A model generated the notes under the pieces. That model had not been told where the DNA came from. It did no database searches and saw only the letters and a program-made list of their open reading frames with translations. From NCBI RefSeq assembly GCF_012650175.1, contig NZ_JAAILI010000056.1, positions 1-64,000 on the forward strand: a stretch of DNA of 64,000 nucleotides, given 5' to 3'. The DNA is from Sphingomonas sp. S2M10 (GTDB lineage: Bacteria; Pseudomonadota; Alphaproteobacteria; Sphingomonadales; Sphingomonadaceae). Positions 9,440-18,002 of this stretch are shown piece after piece (within the stretch, counting starts at the first letter, position 1; each line of letters starts with the position of its first letter). The position numbers and the translations under genes are program-made.

Positions 9440-10144
9440 TCAGGCCGTGGCGAGCAGTTCGTCGACCCAGGCCGGGACCAGAGTCCCCGCCGGGCCCATC
9501 CGGCTCTCCTCGAACCAGTGGCTGCCGCCCGAGGGGTCCAGGTTCATTTCCAGCGTCGCCGCGCCATAGTGCCGCGCGGTCTGGACGAACCCTGCGGCCG
9601 GGTAGACCGCGCCCGAAGTGCCGATCGAGACGAACAGATCCGCTTCGGCGATCGCCGCCTCGATCCGCTCCATCTGATAGGGCATCTCGCCGAAGAAGAC
9701 GATGTCGGGCCGCAATGCGAGCATGCCGCAATTGGGGCATTCGCTCTCGGGCGGCAGCGTCTCTTCCCAGCGCTCGCGCACGCCGCACGCCGCGCACAGC
9801 GCCGAGCGCAGCTCGCCATGCATGTGGAGCAGCCGCGTCGCCCCCGCCCGCTCGTGCAGGTCGTCGACATTCTGCGTCACGATCAGCAGTTCGCCGGGCC
9901 AAGCCGAGTCCAGCTTGGCGAGGGCATGGTGCGCGGCATTGGGCGCGACCGCCTCCAGCGCCGCGCGCCGCAGATCGTAGAAGCGGTGGACCAGTTCGGG
10001 ATCGCGCGCCAGCGCCTCGGGCGTGCAGACATCCTCCACCCGGTGCCCCTCCCACAGGCCGCCGGGACCGCGAAAGGTGGCGATGCCGCTTTCGGCGGAA
10101 ACGCCGGCGCCGGTGAGAATCACGAGATTGCGGAAGCTGGCCAT
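9440..10144 (-). CDS. NAD-dependent protein deacylase of the Sir2 family (CobB-like)
   Basis: A 234-aa sirtuin. NAD-binding motifs are GAGVSAESGIATFRG (12-26) and TQNVDDLHERAG (90-101); the catalytic His109 lies in HMHGEL. Four zinc cysteines (117, 120, 136, 139) form two CxxC pairs. Tyr56 and Arg59 make a YxxR motif (FYDLRR), which in class III sirtuins such as E. coli CobB and human SIRT5 marks desuccinylase/demalonylase activity. The predicted role is removal of acyl groups from lysines in cytoplasmic enzymes, with NAD consumed. The start at 10144 begins directly before the glycine-rich NAD loop, as in short bacterial sirtuins. Confidence 0.92.
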   Translation of the reverse strand: MASFRNLVILTGAGVSAESGIATFRGPGGLWEGHRVEDVCTPEALARDPELVHRFYDLRRAALEAVAPNAAHHALAKLDSAWPGELLIVTQNVDDLHERAGATRLLHMHGELRSALCAACGVRERWEETLPPESECPNCGMLALRPDIVFFGEMPYQMERIEAAIAEADLFVSIGTSGAVYPAAGFVQTARHYGAATLEMNLDPSGGSHWFEESRMGPAGTLVPAWVDELLATA

Positions 10145-10220
10145 GCCGCGACCCTAGGCCGGCCATGCCAGCGCCGCAAAGTCTGGTTTCCCTGATCGCT
10201 CAAGGACCGGAGACAAGATC

Positions 10221-10592
10221 ATGGCCGTGCTCGCCTTTGCCCTTCTCGCGATCCTGCTGCCGCAACAGGCGCGCGGCCCCGCCGCCGACGACGACGGCAC
10301 CGGCGTGGTCGCGCGCCCGCTCACCCGGCAACGCTGCCCGGTCCCCACCAATCCCGACGAGATCGTCGTCTGCAAGCGCGACGAACCCGATCGCTACCGC
10401 ATCGGCCCGCAGCTGGCGGCACCGCCCCAGCGCAGCGCGCTCGATCCCAGCTTCCGCCTCCCCGGCGGCGGCGAGGTGCGCGCCGAGGCGCAGCAACACA
10501 GCGCCGGCGTCGCCTCGGTGCCCGCCGCCTTCGTGACGCTGCGGATTCCGCTGCGCGCGAAGAAGAAAAAGCCGGACGAAACGCAAAAATAG
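10221..10592 (+). CDS. Small secreted sphingomonad protein of unknown function
   Basis: A 123-aa protein with an N-terminal hydrophobic signal (MAVLAFALLAILLPQQARG). The mature part carries CPVPTNPDEIVVCKRDEPDRYRI. This resembles a motif recalled from several uncharacterised sphingomonad proteins: a Cys pair framing DEIVVC, then a charged YRI. The tail is basic (AKKKKPDETQK). The two cysteines could form a disulphide after export. SD-like GGAG at about 10208 precedes ATG 10221. It is divergent from the sirtuin gene and 41 nt before dapB. No function is assigned. Confidence 0.6.
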   Translation: MAVLAFALLAILLPQQARGPAADDDGTGVVARPLTRQRCPVPTNPDEIVVCKRDEPDRYRIGPQLAAPPQRSALDPSFRLPGGGEVRAEAQQHSAGVASVPAAFVTLRIPLRAKKKKPDETQK

Positions 10593-10633
10593 CATCTGTC
10601 GCTTGGCAGCAGGATCGTGCAACAGCGCAGGCC

Positions 10634-11362
10634 ATGACCAGCATCGGCATCTACGGCAGCATGGGGCGGATGGGCCAGGCGATCGCCGCCGCCCTTCCCG
10701 ATTTCGGCGCCCGCTTGGCAGGCGGCACGGATGTGGGCGACGACCCCGCCGAGCTCGCCCGCAAGGCCGATGTGCTCGTCGACTTCTCCGCCCCCGCCGC
10801 GCTTGAGGCGAACCTCGCCGCCGCATGCGCGGCGCGCACGCCCATCGTAATCGGCACCACAGGCCTGGCCGAGCGCCATCACCGAATGATCGATGCTGCG
10901 GCGGCAGAGATCGCCGTGCTGCAGACCGGCAACACCTCGCTCGGCATCGGCCTGCTCGCGCGGCTGGTGCAGGAGGCGGCGGCGCGGCTCGGCCAGGACT
11001 GGGACATCGAGATCGTGGAGACGCACCATCGCAACAAGGCCGATGCACCGTCGGGCACCGCGCTGATGCTGGGCGCCGCCGCCGCGGAGGCGATGGGCAG
11101 CACGCTCGCCGAAGCCGGGGTCAGCGACCGCGCCGGCCTCACCGGCCCCCGCGCCGCCGGCACGATCGGCATGGCGAGCCTGCGCGGCGGATCGGTGATC
11201 GGCGACCATACGGTGGTCTTCGCCAGCGACGGCGAGCGGATCGAGCTCACCCATCGCGCCGATGATCGCGCGATCTTCGCCAAGGGCGCGATCCGCGCGG
11301 CCCTGTGGCTCCCCGGCCGCGACGCCGGCCGCTATACCATGGCCGAGGTGCTCGGCGTGTGA
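10634..11362 (+). CDS. dapB: 4-hydroxy-tetrahydrodipicolinate reductase DapB
   Basis: A 242-aa reductase of the lysine and meso-diaminopimelate pathway that uses NAD(P)H to reduce the DapA product. The Rossmann motif GSMGRMGQAI is at the N-terminus, with VDFSAPAAL and IGTTGL. The substrate loop EIVETHHRNKADAPSGTA holds the catalytic His pair and Lys. The C-terminal half (LRGGSVIGDHTVVF and ELTHRADDRAIFAKGA) is also diagnostic. It is slightly shorter than E. coli DapB (273 aa), as is usual for alphaproteobacteria. Its TGA overlaps the GTG of nth by 4 nt. dapD, two steps on, is at 62563 in the window. Confidence 0.96.
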   Translation: MTSIGIYGSMGRMGQAIAAALPDFGARLAGGTDVGDDPAELARKADVLVDFSAPAALEANLAAACAARTPIVIGTTGLAERHHRMIDAAAAEIAVLQTGNTSLGIGLLARLVQEAAARLGQDWDIEIVETHHRNKADAPSGTALMLGAAAAEAMGSTLAEAGVSDRAGLTGPRAAGTIGMASLRGGSVIGDHTVVFASDGERIELTHRADDRAIFAKGAIRAALWLPGRDAGRYTMAEVLGV

Positions 11363-12024
11363 AGAATGCGCAGGTCGTCGAGTTCTTCGCGCGGCTGGCG
11401 GCGGACAATCCGCACCCGGAGACCGAGCTCGAATCGGTCAACACCTACACGCTGCTCGTTGCCGTGGTGCTCTCCGCCCAGGCGACCGATGCGGGGGTCA
11501 ACAAGGCGACCCGCGCGCTGTTCGCGCAGGTGGACACGCCTGAGAAGATGGTCGCGCTCGGTGAAGCGGGGCTGAAGCAGCACATCAAGACGATCGGCCT
11601 GTTCAACACCAAGGCAAAGAACGTCATCGCGCTGTCGGAGGCGCTGCTCCGCGACCATGGCGGCGAGGTGCCGGCCGATCGCGACGCGCTGGAGCGACTG
11701 CCGGGCGTCGGTCGCAAGACCGCCAATGTGGTGATGAACGTGGCGTTCGGACACGAGACCTTCGCGGTCGACACGCACCTGTTCCGCGTCTGCAACCGCA
11801 CCGGCCTCGCCCCGGGCAAGACGCCGCTGGCGGTGGAGCTGAAGCTGGAGAAGGTGGTGCCCCAGCCCTTCCGGTTGCATGCGCATCACTGGCTGATCCT
11901 GCACGGCCGCTACATCTGCAAGGCGCGCATGCCCGAGTGCTGGCGCTGTCCGGTCGTCGATTGCTGCACGTTCAAGCCGAAGACGCCGATGCCCAAGGCG
12001 AAGAAGGCAGCCCAACCCACCTGA
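11359..12024 (+). CDS. nth: Endonuclease III (DNA glycosylase/AP lyase)
   Basis: A 221-aa base-excision repair enzyme that removes oxidised pyrimidines and cuts the abasic strand. It has LLVAVVLSAQATDAGVNKAT, the helix-hairpin-helix LPGVGRKTANVV with the catalytic Lys, AVDTHLFRVCNRT with the catalytic Asp, and the 4Fe-4S loop with cysteines spaced C-x6-C-x2-C-x5-C near the end (from CKARMPEC). The GTG at 11359 gives the family-length N-terminus (VKNAQVVEFFARL) and a 4-nt overlap with dapB; the longer open frame upstream lies inside dapB. The tail is Lys/Pro-rich (KTPMPKAKKAAQPT). Confidence 0.95.
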   Translation: MKNAQVVEFFARLAADNPHPETELESVNTYTLLVAVVLSAQATDAGVNKATRALFAQVDTPEKMVALGEAGLKQHIKTIGLFNTKAKNVIALSEALLRDHGGEVPADRDALERLPGVGRKTANVVMNVAFGHETFAVDTHLFRVCNRTGLAPGKTPLAVELKLEKVVPQPFRLHAHHWLILHGRYICKARMPECWRCPVVDCCTFKPKTPMPKAKKAAQPT

Positions 12025-12093
12025 GCTTTTGCGGGGAAGGTGCCGAAACGGGCTGGCGTTCGGCCAAAGGCTTTGCTAGTCGCCGCTTTCCAG

Positions 12094-12170
<77 letters not shown>

Positions 12171-12265
12171 TTTCCCACATCGCCGGCAAACGCAGCACCG
12201 AGGTTGAAGCCGAACCGGCTGCCCTGCGAACCCGCGTCGTCGACATGACGGCCTCTTCCGCCCAA

Positions 12266-12297
12266 GAAAAAGCCCCCGGAGGCATGGCCTCCGGGGG
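12266..12297 (-). terminator. Rho-independent terminator of the TonB-dependent receptor gene
   Basis: A perfect 11-bp stem (CCCCCGGAGGC / GCCTCCGGGGG, 12273-12297) with a 3-nt loop. On the minus strand it is followed by CTTTTTC. It lies 28 bases beyond the stop codon of the receptor gene ending at 12325. Confidence 0.88.
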
Positions 12298-12324
12298 ACG
12301 GGAGCATGGCGGTGTGCCGTGCCG

Positions 12325-15300
12325 TTACAGGCGCAGCGAGATGCCCGCGACCAGCTGGCGGCCCAGCAGGTCGTAGCCCATGATCGTGTTACCGCGCAGC
12401 AGGCCGATGCGGCTGCGGCTGTCCGGCACGATCGGCGGGTCGCGATCGAACAGATTGTTCGCGGCCAGCCGGAAGGTCATGCGCTTGGTAATGTCGAAGG
12501 TCAGCGCCAGGTCGAACCAGTCATAGGCCTTGATGCCCGGGAAGGCATCGCGCTTGTCGCCTTCGGGCAGCGCCGGAATGCCGGTGCTGGCAGGCGCATA
12601 GACGGTCATCGGCATGGCGCTGCGGTGGCGCCAGTTGAGCGACACGCTGACGACGCGGCTGGGCGCCATCCAGGTGGTGCGGAACTGGTGCGCCCAGGTC
12701 GGCATGCTCTCGCCGCAACCGCTGCCGAAATAGCCGGTGCAGTCGCGCGGCGTGATGTCCGGTGCCCCCTGGCTGCCAACCAGCGTCATCAGCGTGCCGT
12801 TGAAGCTCATGTCGAGCGACCCGATGCTGCCCAGACCGGTATTGTACTGACCCTGGAAATCCCAGCCGTGCGACTTGGACTTGTAGCCGTTGGTCGATCC
12901 GCGCGAGACCCAGCCGGTCGCCGGGCTGGTCGTCGGGGAGCTAGACAGCGTGCCGTCGGCGTTCCGCCTGATGCCGCGGCAATAATAGTCGTTGCCGGTG
13001 GTCAGGCAGCCGTTGAGCCAGTCGAGCGGGTTGAAGAACTCCAGCTGGTCCTCGAGATCGATCAGCCAGCGGTCTACCGACACGGTCAGGCCGGGCACGA
13101 AGCGTGGGCGGAGCACCAGGCCGAAGGTCTTGGTGTAGGCGGTCTCCGGACGCAGCGCAAAACCGCCCTCGCGAACGGTGCAGGCATCGTTCGGGCAGAT
13201 CAGCGTCGTGCTGTTGTAGAGGTTGGTCGCCAGGCCGGTATTGGCGCACTGCTGCGCCGAGAAGCGCGACGGAACGCGGGGACCGTTCGGATTTGCCCCG
13301 TCGATCTGCGGCGCACAAGGATCCGCGTAGAAGCCCGTGTTCCAGAAGATGTTGGCTGCATTGGCCGCCGCACCGACGCCCGGCGCCGCCTGCGACTTGT
13401 TGTACGAGGCGCGGAAGGTGATGTCCTCGATCGGCGCCCAGATGCCCTCGATCTTCCACGTACCGAACTTGTCGTCCAGGCGATTATACTTGGACAGGCG
13501 GTAGCCGGCGTTGAGCTGGAGCAGGTGCGTCCAGGACTGGCGCTCGACCAACGGGGCGGAAAGCTCGACATTGCCTTCCAGGATGGTCTGGGTGGCGCGG
13601 CTGTTGGCCCCGCTGCTGTTGTTCTCGCGGAAGATGTCGTTGTAGTCGGTGCGGTCCATCTCGTCGCGATATTCGGCGCCCACGGCGACGGCGATGCCCT
13701 GCTCGGCAAAGGGCGAGGTGATGCCGTACTTGCCGAGATCGCCGCTTACCGTGCCGATGAACTGCAGCAGGCGCGGAACGCGCTTGGCGATGCCGCCGGT
13801 GGCGCCGCCGAACAGATAGTTGTTCAGCGCCGAATCATCGTTGAACGGCCGGAAGGCATTGAACGGCACGCACGACGGATCGGTGCCGTTGACCACCGAG
13901 CGGCAGGTCGGTCGGCCGTTGACGTTCACCACGTCGAGCGACCGGTTGATGTTATCGAAGCGCGCGAACGGCACGTCGATGGTGTCGAGCTGGGCGCGCG
14001 ACAGCATGCCGGCCACGTCATAGGACCAGACATCGTTGAGCACCCGGCCGCGAAGACCGGCGGTGACGCGGTAGCCGGCATTAACGAATTCCTGGCGGAC
14101 GAGCGGCTGCGAATCGAAACGATAGCGCACGTCGATGGGCGCGAATCGCCCTGCCACCCCCGCATTGGCACCGCACAGCGTCTGCGCCTGCGAGGCCGAG
14201 AGGAACGGGTTGTCGCAATTCACCTGGAACGGCGTGCTGCCATAGGCAGCGAAGTTGAAGTTGCGGTTGAGCTGGGTGTTGTACGACTTGTCGCGGTACC
14301 ACAGCACGTTGCTGTACAATTCGATGTGATCGTCGAGCTGCGCGGTCAGGAAGCCGCCCGCATTGACGCGGTGGAACGGCCGCTGGAAGGCCCAATCGTC
14401 ATACGGGTTTGCCGAGCTGCCCGCCGGTCCGCTGTTGATCGGGATGAAGGTGCCGTTGCCGTTGGGATTGTTGACCAGCACCTGACCAGCGAACGCCCCC
14501 GACTGCGGAATGATCGTGCCCGCCGGCGTGAACGACGCGCGCGAACAGCCGAGCGGCGAGGTACGGCTGCTCGTCACGACCTCGCAAACCGCGTTCGAAC
14601 GATCGCGCAGGCGGACCAGGCTCGACTCGCGATAATCGGCGAAGGCCGAGATGTTGACGCGGCCGTCGAACAGGTTGGTGCCGGCAGCGATGCTGACATC
14701 GGCGCGGCCGCCGTCGTTCTTCATGCCCAGCGGCGAATTGAAGCCGGCGCGCGCGGCGGCCTCGGTGACCGCACTGGCGCGGTTCTTGTGGTTGAAGAAG
14801 CTGTAGTTGCCGTCGATGCGGATGCCGGAGAAGTTCTTCTTCATCACGAAGTTGACCACACCCGCGACCGCGTCCGAGCCGTAGACAGACGAGGCGCCGC
14901 CGGTCAGCACGTCGATCCGGTCGACCAGCGCGTTCGGGATGATGCCCACGTCGACCGAGTTGGCCAGGCCGATGCGCATGCCGTCGATCAGCATCAGCGT
15001 ACGCTCATAGCCCAGGCTGCGCAGCTTGATGCGCTGGCGGCCTTCGGAGTCGCTGAAGTTCTGCTCGGAATTGACCTGCACCTGCGGCAGTCGGTTGGTC
15101 ACTTCCTCGATCGTGGTCGCACCCTGCGCGGCGATCTCGGCGGCGGTGGTGGTGACGATCGGCGCGGCCGAGCGATTGTTCAGCCGGACGATGCGCGTGC
15201 CGGTGACGACGATCGGGCCGGCATTGTCCTGATCGGCTTCGCCCGCCAGTTTGGCCGATGCCACCGGATCGCCGATCGATACGGGTGGATTGTCATTGGT

Positions 15301-15372
15301 CTGTGCGGCGGCAGGCACCGCCATCAGCGCGGCCACGCAACAGCTGCTGGCCCAGATTCCCCTTAGCATCAT
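12325..15372 (-). CDS. TonB-dependent outer-membrane receptor (distal receptor of the mannoside locus)
   Basis: A 1015-aa receptor. The signal peptide is at residues 1-24 (cleavage near PAAAQ). A TonB-box-like segment GPIVVTGTRI is at about 52-61. The plug domain follows, with RSLGYERTLMLIDGMRI and the GGASSVYGSDAVAGVVNFVMKK stretch. The large barrel ends in VAGISLRL; a terminal Leu replaces the usual Phe. It would import a bulky substrate, probably an oligosaccharide, using TonB energy. Two ATGs (15372 and 15369) follow GAGGGGA on the minus strand. It is downstream of the GH92/GH125/GH43 genes but separated by 280 bases and has its own terminator, so it is probably a separate unit of the same regulon. 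Confidence 0.92.
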   Translation of the reverse strand: MMLRGIWASSCCVAALMAVPAAAQTNDNPPVSIGDPVASAKLAGEADQDNAGPIVVTGTRIVRLNNRSAAPIVTTTAAEIAAQGATTIEEVTNRLPQVQVNSEQNFSDSEGRQRIKLRSLGYERTLMLIDGMRIGLANSVDVGIIPNALVDRIDVLTGGASSVYGSDAVAGVVNFVMKKNFSGIRIDGNYSFFNHKNRASAVTEAAARAGFNSPLGMKNDGGRADVSIAAGTNLFDGRVNISAFADYRESSLVRLRDRSNAVCEVVTSSRTSPLGCSRASFTPAGTIIPQSGAFAGQVLVNNPNGNGTFIPINSGPAGSSANPYDDWAFQRPFHRVNAGGFLTAQLDDHIELYSNVLWYRDKSYNTQLNRNFNFAAYGSTPFQVNCDNPFLSASQAQTLCGANAGVAGRFAPIDVRYRFDSQPLVRQEFVNAGYRVTAGLRGRVLNDVWSYDVAGMLSRAQLDTIDVPFARFDNINRSLDVVNVNGRPTCRSVVNGTDPSCVPFNAFRPFNDDSALNNYLFGGATGGIAKRVPRLLQFIGTVSGDLGKYGITSPFAEQGIAVAVGAEYRDEMDRTDYNDIFRENNSSGANSRATQTILEGNVELSAPLVERQSWTHLLQLNAGYRLSKYNRLDDKFGTWKIEGIWAPIEDITFRASYNKSQAAPGVGAAANAANIFWNTGFYADPCAPQIDGANPNGPRVPSRFSAQQCANTGLATNLYNSTTLICPNDACTVREGGFALRPETAYTKTFGLVLRPRFVPGLTVSVDRWLIDLEDQLEFFNPLDWLNGCLTTGNDYYCRGIRRNADGTLSSSPTTSPATGWVSRGSTNGYKSKSHGWDFQGQYNTGLGSIGSLDMSFNGTLMTLVGSQGAPDITPRDCTGYFGSGCGESMPTWAHQFRTTWMAPSRVVSVSLNWRHRSAMPMTVYAPASTGIPALPEGDKRDAFPGIKAYDWFDLALTFDITKRMTFRLAANNLFDRDPPIVPDSRSRIGLLRGNTIMGYDLLGRQLVAGISLRL

Positions 15373-15652
15373 GAACTATTCCCCTCTTTCTGACCGAAAT
15401 CGGGACGAGTTCGTCCGGCACCGCTGCGCTCCGGGGGGAAGCGGGTGGCGCGCGGACCGTGCCACCTGGGTGCCGGACAAACCATTCCGGACTTGGTTAC
15501 CAGAAGGTGTCATGCTGGTTTCATACGGGCAACATCCCTGTTGCCATAAAATGAAATTTGTTTGCGATATTTCTCCAGGCGTTGCTGAAAGGTTACAATT
15601 GGTCTCATCGCAGCCCTAGGCCAGGAGAGGACGTATCCACGCCTCGCGGCCG
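15373..15652 (-). promoter_or_regulatory. Intergenic promoter region before the TonB-dependent receptor gene
   Basis: 280 bases with no credible gene, AT-richer than the surroundings around 15540-15600. It holds a small inverted repeat GGCAAC-N6-GTTGCC at 15528-15545 that could be an operator of a sugar regulator. I see no convincing -35/-10 pair. A transcription start for the receptor gene is expected here. Confidence 0.4.
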
Positions 15653-17980
15653 TCAGACAGCGGCACGCCCGAAGGAAGGGGGACGATCCGCCTTGGCCGT
15701 CCCGAACGCGGACGGCGTTGCCCCCATGGTGAACACCAGCTCGCCGCCGCGTGCGAGCTCGGTATGGCCTATCCAGTTGCGACTCCAAGCCTTCCCGTTC
15801 CAGGTCACCGATTGGACATAAGGTCGATCGATACCATTGCCGATTGCGCGGATGCGGAGCGTTCGGCCACCGCCCAATGCCATCTCGGCACGATCGAACA
15901 GCGGCGAGCCGAACACATAGACGCCGCTCACCGGATCGACCGGATAGAAGCCGAGCGCGCTGAGGATGAACCAGGCGCTGGTCTGGCCGCAATCGTCATT
16001 GCCGATCACCCCATCCGGATCGGCCTTGTACATCTCGTTGCACAGGCGGCGCACCATCGCCTGCGTCTTCCACGGCGTGCCGGCATAGGCATAGAGATAG
16101 GCGACGTGCTGGTTGGGTTCGTTGCCATGGGCGTACTGGCCGACCAGGCCCGAAATGTCCGGCGGCGCGTTCCTGGGCAGCGTCGAGGGCGCGGTGAACA
16201 GCGCGTCGAGCTTGGCCTCGAATTTGGCGTCGCCGCCGAACAGATCGATCAGGCCATAGACGTCGTGCTGGTTGAGGAAGGTCGCCTGCCAGCCATTGGC
16301 CTCGGTATAGTCGCGCTGCTTGTCGGGGTTGTGGCCGAGCTGGATCGGATCATAGTCCTTCCACCAGCTGCCGTCGGCGAAGCGGGGCCGGGCGAAGCCG
16401 ATCTCGGTGCTGATCACGTTGCGATAATTTTGCGCGCGCTTGCGCAGGGTTGCGGCGTCGTCATGGGCACCAGCCGCCTCGGCGAGCACCGCCATCGCCC
16501 AGTCGTCATAGGCATATTCCTGGGTGCGGCTGACCGATTCCCAGATCTTGTCGGCGGGCACATAGCCGAGATCGTAATAGAAGCCGCGGCCGAGCGTGCT
16601 GTCGATGTCCGGGAAAGCGCGATCGAAGGCGCGCGCGCGGATCTTGGGCCAGGCGGCGGCGTAGTCGGCCTCGATGCCCTTGTTGCGCGCTTCCGCCAGC
16701 ACCGACACGGCATGCCAGCCGATCATGCACGCGGTCTCGACGCCCTGGAGCGGCCAGACCGGCGGGCCATAGGGGCTCTGCTGGGTCTGGCGGACCAGAT
16801 CCTGGGTGAAGCGCGCCGCCATGTCGGGACGGATCAGCGTGAGCAGCGGATGCAGCGCGCGGTAGGTGTCCCAAAGCGAATAGGTGCTGTAGGCGGGCGC
16901 GTCGCTCGTCGTCTGGTGCACCTGCCGGTCGAGCCCGACATAGCGGCCGTCGCGATCGGTGAAGAGCGTCGGCGAGAGCGAGGCGTGGTAGAGCGCGCTT
17001 GCCATGATCGTGCGGTGCGCGGGCGTGCCGCCTTCGACGCGAATGCTGTCGAGCTCGCGCGTCCAAGTCCGTGCCGCCGCCGCGCGGGTGGCGTCGAATG
17101 CCCAGCCGGGCGCCTCGCCCGCCAGCGCCGCCTTGGCGCCAGCGACGTCGACGGCCGAGATGCCGGTCTTGATCTCGATCGGCTTGGCGCCCGCATCGTC
17201 GAAGAAGAAGGCGACCTTGAGCCGCTTGCCAGTAACACCGGTCGCCCCCGCAGGCGCAGGCGCGTCGCCGTCGCCGAAGAACTGCACGCGGCTCGGCTTG
17301 CGGGAGAGCTGCATCGCGAAGTGGATGTGCCGCCCCTTGGCCCAGCGATTGACCTTGCGGCTGCCGGTGAGCAGCCCGTCCGCGGAGAGCGCCAGCGTGG
17401 CGTCCTCGACCAGCGTGCCCTTGTCCCAGCTGTCGATGATCGCATGGGCGAAATCGATCAGGATGTGCCCCTCGCCCTTGGGGAAGGTGTAGCGATGCTG
17501 GCCGGTGCGCTCGGTGACGGTCAGCTCGGCGAGCACGCCCGATTCCAGCCGGACACGATAGTAACCCGGCTCGGCATGCTCGTCCGAATAACGCTGGCGA
17601 TAGCTGCCCTCGGGCTTTTCCAGTGTGCCGGGCGTGAGCTTGAGCGGTCCCCGGCTGGGCACCACCAGCACGTCGAGCATGTCACCGATGCCGGTGCCGG
17701 ACAGGTGGGTGTGCGAGAAGCCCATGATGGTCGCGTCACCCTTGTGGTAGCCCGAACAGGCATCCCAGCGGCTGTTGTCGGTATCCGGCCCGAGCTGGAC
17801 CATGCCGAAGGGCAGCGCCGGCCCGGGGAAGGTATGGCCGTGCCCGCCGGTGCCGATGAACAGATCGGGCCGCGCTGCCTCGAAGGCGGCGGACCAAGCG
17901 GTGCGCGGCAGCGCGGCGGCGATCGCGGCGGTGCCGCTGCCCAGCAGGAGTTGGCGGCGTGTGGCGATGGTCATCGGCAT
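15653..17980 (-). CDS. GH92 family alpha-mannosidase (Tat-type signal)
   Basis: A 775-aa glycoside hydrolase, GH92 by recalled motifs: FIGTGGHGHTFPGPALPFGM near the start, GFSHTHLSGTG, WDTYRALHPL, GWQATFLNQHDVYGL, YAHGNEPNQHVAYLY and GNDDCGQTSAWFILSALGFY. The two acidic residues in GNDD match the calcium/base region of this family. GH92 enzymes are inverting, Ca-dependent exo-alpha-mannosidases acting on 1,2, 1,3 or 1,4 links. The N-terminus TRRQLLLGSGTAAIAAALP has a twin-arginine motif, indicating Tat export to the periplasm. Start at 17980 or the second Met two codons later. It follows the GH125 gene by 22 nt in the operon. Linkage cannot be decided from sequence alone. Confidence 0.92.
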   Translation of the reverse strand: MPMTIATRRQLLLGSGTAAIAAALPRTAWSAAFEAARPDLFIGTGGHGHTFPGPALPFGMVQLGPDTDNSRWDACSGYHKGDATIMGFSHTHLSGTGIGDMLDVLVVPSRGPLKLTPGTLEKPEGSYRQRYSDEHAEPGYYRVRLESGVLAELTVTERTGQHRYTFPKGEGHILIDFAHAIIDSWDKGTLVEDATLALSADGLLTGSRKVNRWAKGRHIHFAMQLSRKPSRVQFFGDGDAPAPAGATGVTGKRLKVAFFFDDAGAKPIEIKTGISAVDVAGAKAALAGEAPGWAFDATRAAAARTWTRELDSIRVEGGTPAHRTIMASALYHASLSPTLFTDRDGRYVGLDRQVHQTTSDAPAYSTYSLWDTYRALHPLLTLIRPDMAARFTQDLVRQTQQSPYGPPVWPLQGVETACMIGWHAVSVLAEARNKGIEADYAAAWPKIRARAFDRAFPDIDSTLGRGFYYDLGYVPADKIWESVSRTQEYAYDDWAMAVLAEAAGAHDDAATLRKRAQNYRNVISTEIGFARPRFADGSWWKDYDPIQLGHNPDKQRDYTEANGWQATFLNQHDVYGLIDLFGGDAKFEAKLDALFTAPSTLPRNAPPDISGLVGQYAHGNEPNQHVAYLYAYAGTPWKTQAMVRRLCNEMYKADPDGVIGNDDCGQTSAWFILSALGFYPVDPVSGVYVFGSPLFDRAEMALGGGRTLRIRAIGNGIDRPYVQSVTWNGKAWSRNWIGHTELARGGELVFTMGATPSAFGTAKADRPPSFGRAAV

Positions 17981-18002
17981 CGGCTCCGTAGAAGCAAAGG
18001 GA

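Noticed and set aside
12319..15366. Plus-strand open frame (1015 codons) opposite the TonB-dependent receptor
   Set aside because: Arises from the codon bias of the receptor gene; no signal, no motif, composition dominated by Arg, Ala and Gly.
15528..15545. GGCAAC-N6-GTTGCC as a firm LacI-type operator
   Set aside because: Arms of 6 bases with wrong spacing for a typical LacI site and no adjacent LacI gene; kept only as a possibility in the spacer entry.
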